A stretch of 5,267 nucleotides of DNA, taken from the NCBI GenBank assembly GCA_023136785.1, contig JAGLQP010000167.1, positions 1-5,267 of the forward strand, in the 5' to 3' direction. The notes below the pieces were generated by a model, which made no database searches, was not told where the DNA came from, and saw only the letters and a program-made list of their open reading frames with translations. Positions 1 through 5,099 of the stretch are shown in pieces. The position numbers were made by a program, and so were the translations under genes. Numbering within the stretch: position 1 is the first letter of the stretch; every line of letters begins with the position of its first letter. This DNA is from Spirochaetales bacterium. Lineage in GTDB: Bacteria; Spirochaetota; Spirochaetia; SZUA-6; DRHE01.

Positions 1-156
1 ACGTCTCGAATGAAAAACAGAACCAGAATGAAGCCAGTCAAAATGATGAGACTTCCAACAAAAAAGGCCCGACGGAAGAAATGGAAGCATAAACCCGAAA
101 CCGGCAATGCACAGAATGTTCGTCAGCCAGATGCTTCATAGATTACGTTTCCACAT
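1..156 (-). pseudogene. Decayed MFS transporter: TM1 remnant joined to TM6 remnant (continues past left edge)
   Basis: Read on the minus strand, an ATG at 156-154 begins MWKRNL, then a TGA stop (138-136), then in the same frame SIWLTNILCIAGFGFMLPFL. This is typical of the start and first membrane helix of MFS drug/sugar exporters of the MdtG-like kind (charged N-terminus, W..NL, hydrophobic helix, PFLP). Around positions 71-78 the resemblance switches to another frame, which reads FRRAFFVGSLIILTGFILV and then LFFIRD to the window edge. That looks like the sixth helix and following charged residue of the same family. Roughly helices 2-5 are absent, so a deletion of a few hundred bases with a frameshift, plus the nonsense codon, is inferred. 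It lies 20 bp after the stop of the upstream remnant, as if both once formed an operon. A purine-rich AAAAGG lies about 13 nt before the ATG. The rest of the gene, if present, lies beyond position 1. A competing plus-strand reading of 3-92 is judged less likely. Confidence 0.55.
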
Positions 157-175
157 AGGTAGGGGCGACATCCTT

Positions 176-418
176 TTATTCCTCTTCTATCCACTGCTGT
201 TCTGTTCGGACGAAAATCGGCGAGCTCCAAGCCCACTGATCGTTCTGTTGGCGTACACGAACAGAGTAGACATCCTGCTCATCCCGCTGCTCCGAATAAC
301 TAAGATGCCAGCAGGATTCCCAGGGCAGCGGGGCACGATGCAGGCGCCAGGCGGGAGCCCACCTTCTCTGTCCTTCACTCTCCGATAATGTACAGCCTTT
401 CCGGTAGATTCCCGCCGA
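176..418 (-). pseudogene. 3' remnant of a PHP/DUF3604-like protein (C-terminal ~80 codons)
   Basis: The minus-strand frame is open from 418 to a TAA at 178-176, bounded upstream by a TAG at 421-419. It has 80 sense codons and no ATG, GTG or TTG, so start-based gene finding misses it. Its end reads DVYSVRVRQQNDQWAWSS, then PIFVRTEQQWIEEE. The pattern Y-x-V-R-V-x-Q-x-(D/N)-G-like turn followed by AWSSPI(F/W)V is one I recognise from the C-termini of PHP-domain/DUF3604 proteins (putative metal-dependent phosphoesterases). The preceding stretch (RAPLPWESCWHLSY) also has protein-like composition rich in Trp and Pro. No metal-binding domain lies upstream: the three minus frames across 422-633 show only short pieces broken by stops. 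I therefore infer a 5'-deleted gene remnant. Its former function can only be guessed from the tail. Family assignment is from memory of the motif and is moderate. Confidence 0.5.
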
Positions 419-504
419 CTAAGCCCAACCGACAGGCGAAAGCACAATGTCGCACAATGGTGCACACTTTGGCGAAAACTGCATCAGCTATTATTGCTCA
501 CTCG

Positions 505-524
505 ATAGATTTTAGCAAATCTAT
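505..524. repeat. 8-bp inverted repeat, 4-nt loop
   Basis: ATAGATTT and AAATCTAT are perfect inverted copies separated by TAGC. AT-rich, with no T-run after it on either strand, so not an intrinsic terminator of the usual form. Function unknown; may be chance. Confidence 0.35.
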
Positions 525-603
525 GTCGGAGTATCCCTAAGGGTGAGGATTGGCGAAAAACGCCGGGAGTGTGGATCGGAAGACATCTTGAGCGATTCGG
601 ATA

Positions 604-629
604 GGGCTGTCCGGTTGTGGACGCAGCCC
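604..629 (-). other. Hairpin just after the ATPase stop codon
   Basis: On the minus strand GGGCT-(GC)-GTCC pairs with GGAC-AGCCC around a 6-nt ACAACC loop: nine base pairs with a two-base bulge, four bases after the ATPase TGA. Its place right at the operon's 3' end suggests a transcript-end or stabilising structure. No U-tract follows (TATCCGAATCG), so I do not call it an intrinsic terminator. It could be a Rho-dependent end, a 3' stabiliser, or chance. Confidence 0.35.
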
Positions 630-633
630 CGGA

Positions 634-1731
634 TCATTCCGGTGTCAGCAGAGCTTCCGTCTCCGGGTTATAGAAGTTGATACTCTCCGCGCTCAAGTCG
701 ATCCACACGTTGTCGTCCATCCTGATGTCGGTGAAGCCGTTTACCTTGACCGTCAGCGACAGATCATCCCTTTGCACCGCAATGATCGTTTCCGAACCGG
801 CAGGCAGCACCGAGTAGACGCAGAGCCTGGGCCAGCCGTCCTTCTTCTCCTTCGAGATCGATATATCTTCCGGCCGAACCGTGGCGATGACCTTCCCTGA
901 ACCCTGCCTGGGCGGCCTGTCGACGATCACTTCGAGCTGTCCGGATTGGAAATGCGTCCGTCCATTAACGGAGATCAGGCGCCCTTCGAGAGTGTTGATC
1001 CGCGGGCTTCCGACAAAGCGAGCCACGAACAGGTCTTCTGGTTTCTTATAGATCTCCTCGGGAGTGCCGACCTGCCTTAATTCCCCACGGTCCATGACCG
1101 CGATCCTGTCGGACAGGGTAAGGGCTTCCACCTGGTCGTGGGTCACATAAACCGTGGTCGCCTCCAGCTCGTGATGCAGGTGCTTCAGCTCGGCCCGCAT
1201 ATCTACGCGGAGCATGGCATCCAGGTTGGACAGGGGCTCATCCATGAGGAAGATGACCGGCTCGGCGGCGATCATCCGGGCCACGGCGACCCGCTGCTGC
1301 TGTCCGCCGGAGAGCTCGGAGGGAAAACGATCGACATATTCGGCCAGCTGAACCTTTTCTAAGACCTCACCCACCTTTTTCCTGATTTCAGCTTTGGGCA
1401 GGCGTTTCTGCTCCAGGGCCAGGGATATGTTTTTCCGCACCGTCATGTGAGGCCAGAGAGCGTAGCTCTGAAAGATGAGCCCGAGACCCCGTTTTTCCGG
1501 GGGCACAAAGACGCCCTTCTCCCTGGAATAGAGGACCCGGTCGCCGATTGAAATTTCACCTGCATCCGGCTCTTCCAGACCGGCGATCAGCCTGAGGGTG
1601 GTGGTTTTACCGCAGCCCGAAGGGCCCAGCAGGGTCAGGAACTTCCTCTCGTCAACTATCAAATTAAAATCTCGTACAGCGGGAATCCCGCTGTACGATT
1701 TACTGATTCCGTCGAGAACTATTCGACTCAA
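634..1731 (-). CDS. ABC importer ATP-binding protein (PotA/MalK/FbpC type)
   Basis: This is the cytoplasmic ATPase that powers the importer, acting as a dimer on the permease. The 365-residue protein has every canonical motif: Walker A GPSGCGKT (36-43), Q-loop at IFQSYALWPHMTV (Gln88), signature LSGGQQQR (140-147), Walker B VIFLMDEP (159-166), D-loop SNLDA (168-172) and switch His198 in VTHDQ. From about 240 a C-terminal regulatory part follows (INTLEG, then VRPEDISI at 285-292), fitting a TOBE/OB-fold domain as in PotA, MalK, UgpC and FbpC; total length is normal. The start is TTG: MSRIVLDGISKSY is the usual opening of the family, and AAAGGA at 1745-1740 lies 8 nt upstream, overlapping the binding-protein stop codon. 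Only 12 bp separate the two genes, suggesting translational coupling. Codons 12-20 carry a perfect palindrome (listed separately). Sequence motifs do not reveal the substrate. Confidence 0.97.
   Translation of the reverse strand: MSRIVLDGISKSYSGIPAVRDFNLIVDERKFLTLLGPSGCGKTTTLRLIAGLEEPDAGEISIGDRVLYSREKGVFVPPEKRGLGLIFQSYALWPHMTVRKNISLALEQKRLPKAEIRKKVGEVLEKVQLAEYVDRFPSELSGGQQQRVAVARMIAAEPVIFLMDEPLSNLDAMLRVDMRAELKHLHHELEATTVYVTHDQVEALTLSDRIAVMDRGELRQVGTPEEIYKKPEDLFVARFVGSPRINTLEGRLISVNGRTHFQSGQLEVIVDRPPRQGSGKVIATVRPEDISISKEKKDGWPRLCVYSVLPAGSETIIAVQRDDLSLTVKVNGFTDIRMDDNVWIDLSAESINFYNPETEALLTPE
1672..1698. repeat. 27-bp perfect palindrome inside the 5' end of the ATPase gene
   Basis: TCGTACAGCGGGA and TCCCGCTGTACGA are exact inverted copies around one central A, starting 33 bases into the gene. 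It encodes SYSGIPAVR, an ordinary stretch before Walker A, so the codons have been chosen compatibly with both symmetry and protein. In RNA it can form a GC-rich 12-bp stem with a 3-nt loop close behind the start codon. It could be an operator, a structure affecting translation, or coincidence. Confidence 0.7.
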
Positions 1732-1739
1732 AAACGTTG

Positions 1740-1745
1740 TCCTTT
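1740..1745 (-). promoter_or_regulatory. Ribosome binding site of the ATPase gene
   Basis: AAAGGA on the minus strand, 8 nt before the TTG at 1731. It shares bases with the TAA stop of the binding-protein gene (1746-1744), which supports the TTG start and points to coupled translation. Confidence 0.75.
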
Positions 1746-2988
1746 ATTGGGCCGCTTCCTGAACCCAAAAGTCCAGTACCTTGGGTGATTCATACCACAT
1801 GAACTCTGGGTCCACATACCAGGCTTTTAGCTGATACCAAAGCTCTCCTCCCTCTGCCAAGGGTACAGTATCTCTCGGGCTCGTTGAACCGGGTTCATAG
1901 TAAGGTGCCAGCCCCTGGAGGATCTCAAGACTCCTGCCCTCGGTGTAGGGCTTCTCGATAACCGTGTTCTTATCGATCGACGGATCTCCAAGAAGAAATG
2001 CGGTCATCAGTTTAGCCGCATTGGGATGAGCGGCCTGGCGGGCAATCGCCGTATAGATCGGCGTCACTATATTCTCAACAGGATCAAGCGGGGTTATCTC
2101 CCTGTTGACGTAGTCTTTGGAGGCATTATACCTGATATAGGTATAATTGGTGATAGCAATAGGAGGCGCCTTCTGACCCTTCTTACCGGATGCTGCCGCC
2201 ACCTTGCTGCCCGACTTGAGAATGATCAAGTCGTTGTGCAGCAGGCGGTAGAGCCATTCGTAGCCCGCATCGGGAACACCCGGGCTGAGCTCGATCTCTT
2301 TGCCGGTCAGGCGTTTGTAGGCCGCTGCCATTTCATCGGCATGCTGTACAATCGTGCATATGCCCATAAGATTGGATAATGACTCCAAGGGAGTCTTGAT
2401 CACGGATTTTCCCTTCCATTTGGGTGTGGTCAGTTCCCAGATATTCTTTATAGGCGGTGTATCACCATAGACTTCTGTGTTGTACAGAAAGATATATCCT
2501 TCGGTTATTCTGGCCAATAGGGGCTCTTTCAGTTCCTTTGGTATCTGATCGCCTACCGTATCGGGAACGAAGTTGACGATCCGGTTGTTTTCGAGCAGCT
2601 CGTAGATCACCTGACCCGACCCGCCGGTGGTGATGATATCGGCGTTGTAGAGGCCGGCTTCCTGCTCCTGGATCGTTTTTTCAACGGCCTGCACCGAACC
2701 CAGGTCGTAGTAGGTCACCTTGATCCCGGGGTAGGTGGCCTCGAAGGCTTCGGCAACTATGGCGATTCTGGACGAGGAGGAATAAACGATTACCTCCCCC
2801 TCTTCCCTGGCCTTGGCCTCTATCTCGGCCCAATCTTGAGTACCCTCGTAGGGTCCCAGTTCGGCTTCCTTAAGCCAGGCATCCATCTCCGGCGGATACT
2901 CCTGCGTCGGAGCTTCTTCCTGCCCCCCGGCAAAGAGCAGCACAGTGCCGGCCAGGAGCAGAAAAAGAACGATTCTTCTTGTCTTCAT
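1744..2988 (-). CDS. Periplasmic solute-binding protein, AfuA/FbpA-like (ABC importer)
   Basis: The 414-residue protein captures the solute outside the inner membrane and delivers it to the permease. Residues 1-20 form a signal peptide (MKTRR, hydrophobic core, LLFA) with likely cleavage before GGQEE. There is no Cys at the cleavage site, so it is predicted soluble rather than a lipoprotein. The mature part begins the family-1 extracellular solute-binding fold near residue 52 (EIEAKAREEGEVIVYSSSSR, 55-74), and has NADIITTGG (115-123), GYIFLYNTEVYG (164-175) with the typical IWELTTPKWKGK (183-194), and HPNAAKLMTAFLLG (321-334) near the C-terminal lobe. These match iron(III)/phosphonate-type binding proteins of the COG1840 group; substrate residues cannot be assigned. 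It is longer than typical 330-350 residue members and ends in a Trp/Tyr-rich tail. I chose ATG 2988 over an in-frame start at 3042 because AAGGAG lies 6 nt upstream and the signal peptide begins there. Confidence 0.95.
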   Translation of the reverse strand: MKTRRIVLFLLLAGTVLLFAGGQEEAPTQEYPPEMDAWLKEAELGPYEGTQDWAEIEAKAREEGEVIVYSSSSRIAIVAEAFEATYPGIKVTYYDLGSVQAVEKTIQEQEAGLYNADIITTGGSGQVIYELLENNRIVNFVPDTVGDQIPKELKEPLLARITEGYIFLYNTEVYGDTPPIKNIWELTTPKWKGKSVIKTPLESLSNLMGICTIVQHADEMAAAYKRLTGKEIELSPGVPDAGYEWLYRLLHNDLIILKSGSKVAAASGKKGQKAPPIAITNYTYIRYNASKDYVNREITPLDPVENIVTPIYTAIARQAAHPNAAKLMTAFLLGDPSIDKNTVIEKPYTEGRSLEILQGLAPYYEPGSTSPRDTVPLAEGGELWYQLKAWYVDPEFMWYESPKVLDFWVQEAAQ

Positions 2989-2994
2989 AAGACA

Positions 2995-3000
2995 CTCCTT
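2995..3000 (-). promoter_or_regulatory. Ribosome binding site of the binding-protein gene
   Basis: AAGGAG, 6 nt before the ATG at 2988: the strongest of the three operon start signals, fitting the usual need for more binding protein than permease. It fixes the start at the signal-peptide Met rather than the in-frame Met 18 codons upstream. Confidence 0.85.
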
Positions 3001-3016
3001 TTGGGAATTTTTTAAA

Positions 3017-3051
3017 CCCGATCGAATCATCATCTGGATCAACCGATCGGG
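3017..3051 (-). repeat. 8-bp inverted repeat before the binding-protein gene
   Basis: CCCGATCG and CGATCGGG are exact inverted copies around a 19-nt spacer. It abuts the larger inverted repeat at 3052-3096 directly, and on the minus strand is followed by GTTTAAAAAATTCCC and the ribosome binding site. Together they make a two-hairpin leader for the binding-protein message. The mixed T/A tract after it is not a clean terminator U-tract. Confidence 0.55.
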
Positions 3052-3096
3052 CCATGATACCGTGAGATCTTAACAAAAGATCTCACGGTATCATGG
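3052..3096 (-). repeat. Perfect 20-bp inverted repeat between permease and binding-protein genes
   Basis: The arms at 3052-3071 (CCATGATACCGTGAGATCTT) and 3077-3096 are exact reverse complements, with a 5-nt loop (AACAA on plus, TTGTT on minus). The stem starts 8 nt after the permease stop codon. In the operon message it would be a very stable hairpin separating a low-need gene from a high-need one. No U-tract follows in either direction, so simple intrinsic termination is unlikely. Likely roles, by analogy with structured intergenic regions in other transporter operons, are protection of the downstream message after cleavage or partial attenuation. A palindromic protein-binding site is the alternative. 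Confidence 0.85.
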
Positions 3097-3104
3097 TCTA
3101 CAGT

Positions 3105-4931
3105 TCAGGACGCTTTCACACCCAGAAGGCCCTTTTGTCCGAAAAACCGACGGACCATGAAATTCGCGAAAACGATGATCAGGAGCAGGATCAGGGTCAC
3201 CCCGTTGGCGTGTTGGGTCTGGTCCTGGTCCATATAGGCGAAGATGACGGTGGTCAGGACCCGAGTCGAGGGTGTTACCAGCAAAATGATCAGCGAGAGC
3301 TCCCGCATGGCGGTGATGAAGGTCAGGATCATGCCGGAGAAGAAACCGCTGGTGGCCAGCGGGAAGATGATCTTCCGGAAACGCTTGAACCAGGGAATGC
3401 CCTGGATCCTGGCCGATTCCTCCAGGGACTTGTCGATCTGCAGCATGGCGCTGATCCCTGAACGCGAGGAAAAAGGCATGTTCTTGACCACCACGATCAA
3501 CACCAGCAGGGCGAAGGTCCCGTACAGCGCCGGGATCGGACCCAGAGACCTGGCAAACATGCCCAGGTAGATGGCGCCGAAGGCGATGCTTGGAAATACG
3601 TAGGGGGCAAAGGAAACCGCTTCAAGGCCTTTGGAAAGCTTGGAGCCCCGGTTCCGCACCACCGCATAACCGATAAACAGCCCCAGGAAGGCATTGATCA
3701 CGGCAGCCAGCACCCCCAGGCGGATGCTGTTCCACACTCCGCCCCAGATCCCGGGATTCCTGAAGATCCCCTCCTGTCCGCTGGAGATATTGAAATCGCT
3801 CTTTCCCACCCAGAAATGGGTGGTCAGGTTGCCAAGGGAGTAGTCCCCTGGCAGCAGCATAAAGGTGTCCCAGACTAAAAGGAGCACCGGCAGAAATATG
3901 GCCGCTGCTAAAAAAAGCAGGATCAAAAGGGTCAGGGGCACCTTCCATACGCCCAGTTGGTTCGCCCTGGTACGGAAGCCCTTGCCCCGCATGGTGACAA
4001 AGCTTCTGCGGATGCCCACGATGCGGCTGTTCAGATAGATGGACACGCCGGCCAGGGCCACCAACACCAGGGCCAGGACAAAACCGTCGCCCGTGTTCCT
4101 GGCATTGATCGCGGCGTAGATCTGGGTGGGAATGGTGAAAAAGCGCACCGGCAGTCCCAGGAGTGCCGGGGTGCCGAAGGTGCCCATGCTGCGGGTAAAG
4201 GTAAGGACAAAGGAGGAGCCCAGCGCAGGTAATACGATGGGAAAGGTAATCTTACGCAGAACACTCGTTTTTTTTAGGCCGGCGATGGCCCCCGCTTCTT
4301 CCAACTCGGAGTCGATGGTCTGCAGAGCGCCGGAGATGAGCAGGTACGAGTAGGCGTAGTAATGCAGTCCCAGGCAGATGATAATGGGAAACAGACCGTA
4401 GGAGAACCAGTCCGGCGGGGTAATGCCGAATAGCACGGTAAGCATGCCTTTATTTCCGGCAATGCGGTCGTTTTTAAAGATAATCAGCCAGGCCAGGGCC
4501 AGCACCCACGAAGGCATCATATAGGGTATGACCACTACTGCATGAAAAAAACGCTTAAAAGGAATATTGGTACGAACCAGCACCCAGGCCAGGAGGGACC
4601 CGAAAACCATGGCCACCACGGTCACGCCCGTACCGACCAGCAGGCTGTTGACAAAAGGTTTGAAGAACAGGGCTCGGGAGAGCCGCCCGGTAAAGACCCG
4701 CAAGTAGTGATAAAAAGTAAAACTGCCGACCGTGGCGTCCCGGACCACGCGCAAATCATTCCTCTGGTAGGTAAGCGAGGTAACAACGATCTGGAGCAAA
4801 GGAGCGAGTACCAGGATGCCGAAGATCACGAGAAAAACAAGGCCTAAGATAATGTCCGTGCGGTAGCCGAGCTTGGTGAGCTGAAATCGGAGGCTGCCCA
4901 GGCGGGTCCGGGCTCCGGATTCTACGGGCAT
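3105..4931 (-). CDS. Fused two-domain ABC importer permease (FbpB/ThiP-like)
   Basis: This inner-membrane protein forms the translocation path; both permease halves are in one chain (608 residues from this start), so it likely needs no second permease. Numbering from the alternative TTG start at 4967, the first helix is about 38-62. The first binding-protein-dependent permease domain covers about 100-315, with its EAA loop at 221-247 (ELEEAGAIAGL...ITFPIVLP). A second leading helix is about 342-366. The second domain covers about 408-605, with EAA loop 515-537 (LEESARIQGI...IIFPL), where Ser replaces one Ala of the consensus. These loops contact the ATPase. The layout is that of AfuB/FbpB, ThiP and PhnU/V-like fused permeases. 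The start is uncertain: ATG 4931 and TTG 4967 both lack a good ribosome binding site. I prefer ATG because the TTG lies in a promoter-like TTGACT. It is the first gene of the operon, an uncommon order for this family, where the binding protein usually leads. Confidence 0.94.
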   Translation of the reverse strand: MPVESGARTRLGSLRFQLTKLGYRTDIILGLVFLVIFGILVLAPLLQIVVTSLTYQRNDLRVVRDATVGSFTFYHYLRVFTGRLSRALFFKPFVNSLLVGTGVTVVAMVFGSLLAWVLVRTNIPFKRFFHAVVVIPYMMPSWVLALAWLIIFKNDRIAGNKGMLTVLFGITPPDWFSYGLFPIIICLGLHYYAYSYLLISGALQTIDSELEEAGAIAGLKKTSVLRKITFPIVLPALGSSFVLTFTRSMGTFGTPALLGLPVRFFTIPTQIYAAINARNTGDGFVLALVLVALAGVSIYLNSRIVGIRRSFVTMRGKGFRTRANQLGVWKVPLTLLILLFLAAAIFLPVLLLVWDTFMLLPGDYSLGNLTTHFWVGKSDFNISSGQEGIFRNPGIWGGVWNSIRLGVLAAVINAFLGLFIGYAVVRNRGSKLSKGLEAVSFAPYVFPSIAFGAIYLGMFARSLGPIPALYGTFALLVLIVVVKNMPFSSRSGISAMLQIDKSLEESARIQGIPWFKRFRKIIFPLATSGFFSGMILTFITAMRELSLIILLVTPSTRVLTTVIFAYMDQDQTQHANGVTLILLLIIVFANFMVRRFFGQKGLLGVKAS

Positions 4932-4938
4932 AGGTGAT

Positions 4939-4967
4939 ACTTTATAAGGATCATCGCCGCCAGTCAA
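4939..4967 (-). promoter_or_regulatory. Candidate sigma70-type promoter of the ABC operon
   Basis: On the minus strand TTGACT (4967-4962) is followed after 17 bp by TAAAGT (4944-4939), or after 15 bp by TATAAA (4946-4941). If used, transcription would start at or within a few bases of the ATG at 4931, giving a leaderless or nearly leaderless message, consistent with the lack of a ribosome binding site there. An alternative -10, TAAAAT at 4991-4986, lacks a good -35. Prediction by eye only. Confidence 0.35.
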
Positions 4968-5005
4968 CTCGGTTGCTTTTATGCTATTTTAATGACCTAA
5001 ATCTA

Positions 5006-5033
5006 TTTTCATATTAAGATCGGTTTGTATAAA
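5006..5033 (+). promoter_or_regulatory. Candidate promoter of the divergent MFS gene
   Basis: TTTTCA (5006-5011) and TATAAA (5028-5033) are separated by 16 bp, about 66 bases before the TTG start at 5100. This would give a leader of around 60 nt carrying a good ribosome binding site. The -35 match is weak, so the call rests mainly on the -10 and its position. Confidence 0.35.
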
Positions 5034-5085
5034 GTGTATATTTGGGGGCTGGCATTCGCAGGAGCCATTCCCGCTTCATATTGAT

Positions 5086-5094
5086 AGGGGAGGA
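5086..5094 (+). promoter_or_regulatory. Ribosome binding site of the MFS gene
   Basis: AGGGGAGGA ends 5 nt before the TTG at 5100. Its strength and spacing are the reason for choosing TTG over the in-frame ATG at 5133. Confidence 0.8.
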
Positions 5095-5099
5095 AAGAC

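Larger units (their letters stand above)
422..633. other. Gene-free spacer between ABC operon and left-edge remnants
   Basis: No frame on either strand gives a convincing protein here; every minus frame is stopped within 13-40 codons and none resembles a family I recognise. The region holds small structures only: a 10-bp near-repeat around 441-470, a duplicated 10-mer at 469-478 and 550-559, an 8-bp hairpin at 505-524, a GGCG/CGCC hairpin at 552-564, and the hairpin just after the ATPase stop. It probably contains the 3' end of the operon transcript and eroded sequence of the lost gene portion. Confidence 0.5.

Noticed and set aside
3..92. Plus-strand C-terminal tail of a gene entering from the left (hydrophilic, Asn/Gln/Glu-rich, stop at 90-92)
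   Set aside because: It is the exact antisense, codon for codon, of the TM6-like MFS segment; Phe/Ile/Leu codons read backwards give this Glu/Asn/Lys composition. The adjoining TM1-like segment on the minus strand makes the minus reading better. The left flank would settle it.
107..388. 93-codon plus-strand open frame
   Set aside because: No ribosome binding site, no recognisable family, and it is antisense to the PHP-like remnant.
187..465. 92-codon minus-strand open frame with an ATG
   Set aside because: Different frame from the PHP-like tail that overlaps it, no family resemblance, and Arg/Ser/Gly-rich as expected of an out-of-frame reading.
604..629. Intrinsic terminator after the ATPase gene
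   Set aside because: A hairpin is present but is bulged and has no following U-tract, so it is listed only as a structure.
2989..3042. 18-codon N-terminal extension of the binding protein
   Set aside because: It would put a non-signal sequence before an evident signal peptide and run through the leader hairpin, and the ribosome binding site lies at the internal Met.
2989..3104. Internal promoter for the binding-protein gene
   Set aside because: TATCAT within the hairpin has no -35 partner at 17 bp, and TTGATC pairs with TTTAAA only at a 20-bp spacing.
3093..4847. Several open frames of 60-120 codons on both strands inside the permease
   Set aside because: All are out-of-frame shadows of a clear 608-620 residue membrane protein; none has its own start signal or recognisable domain.
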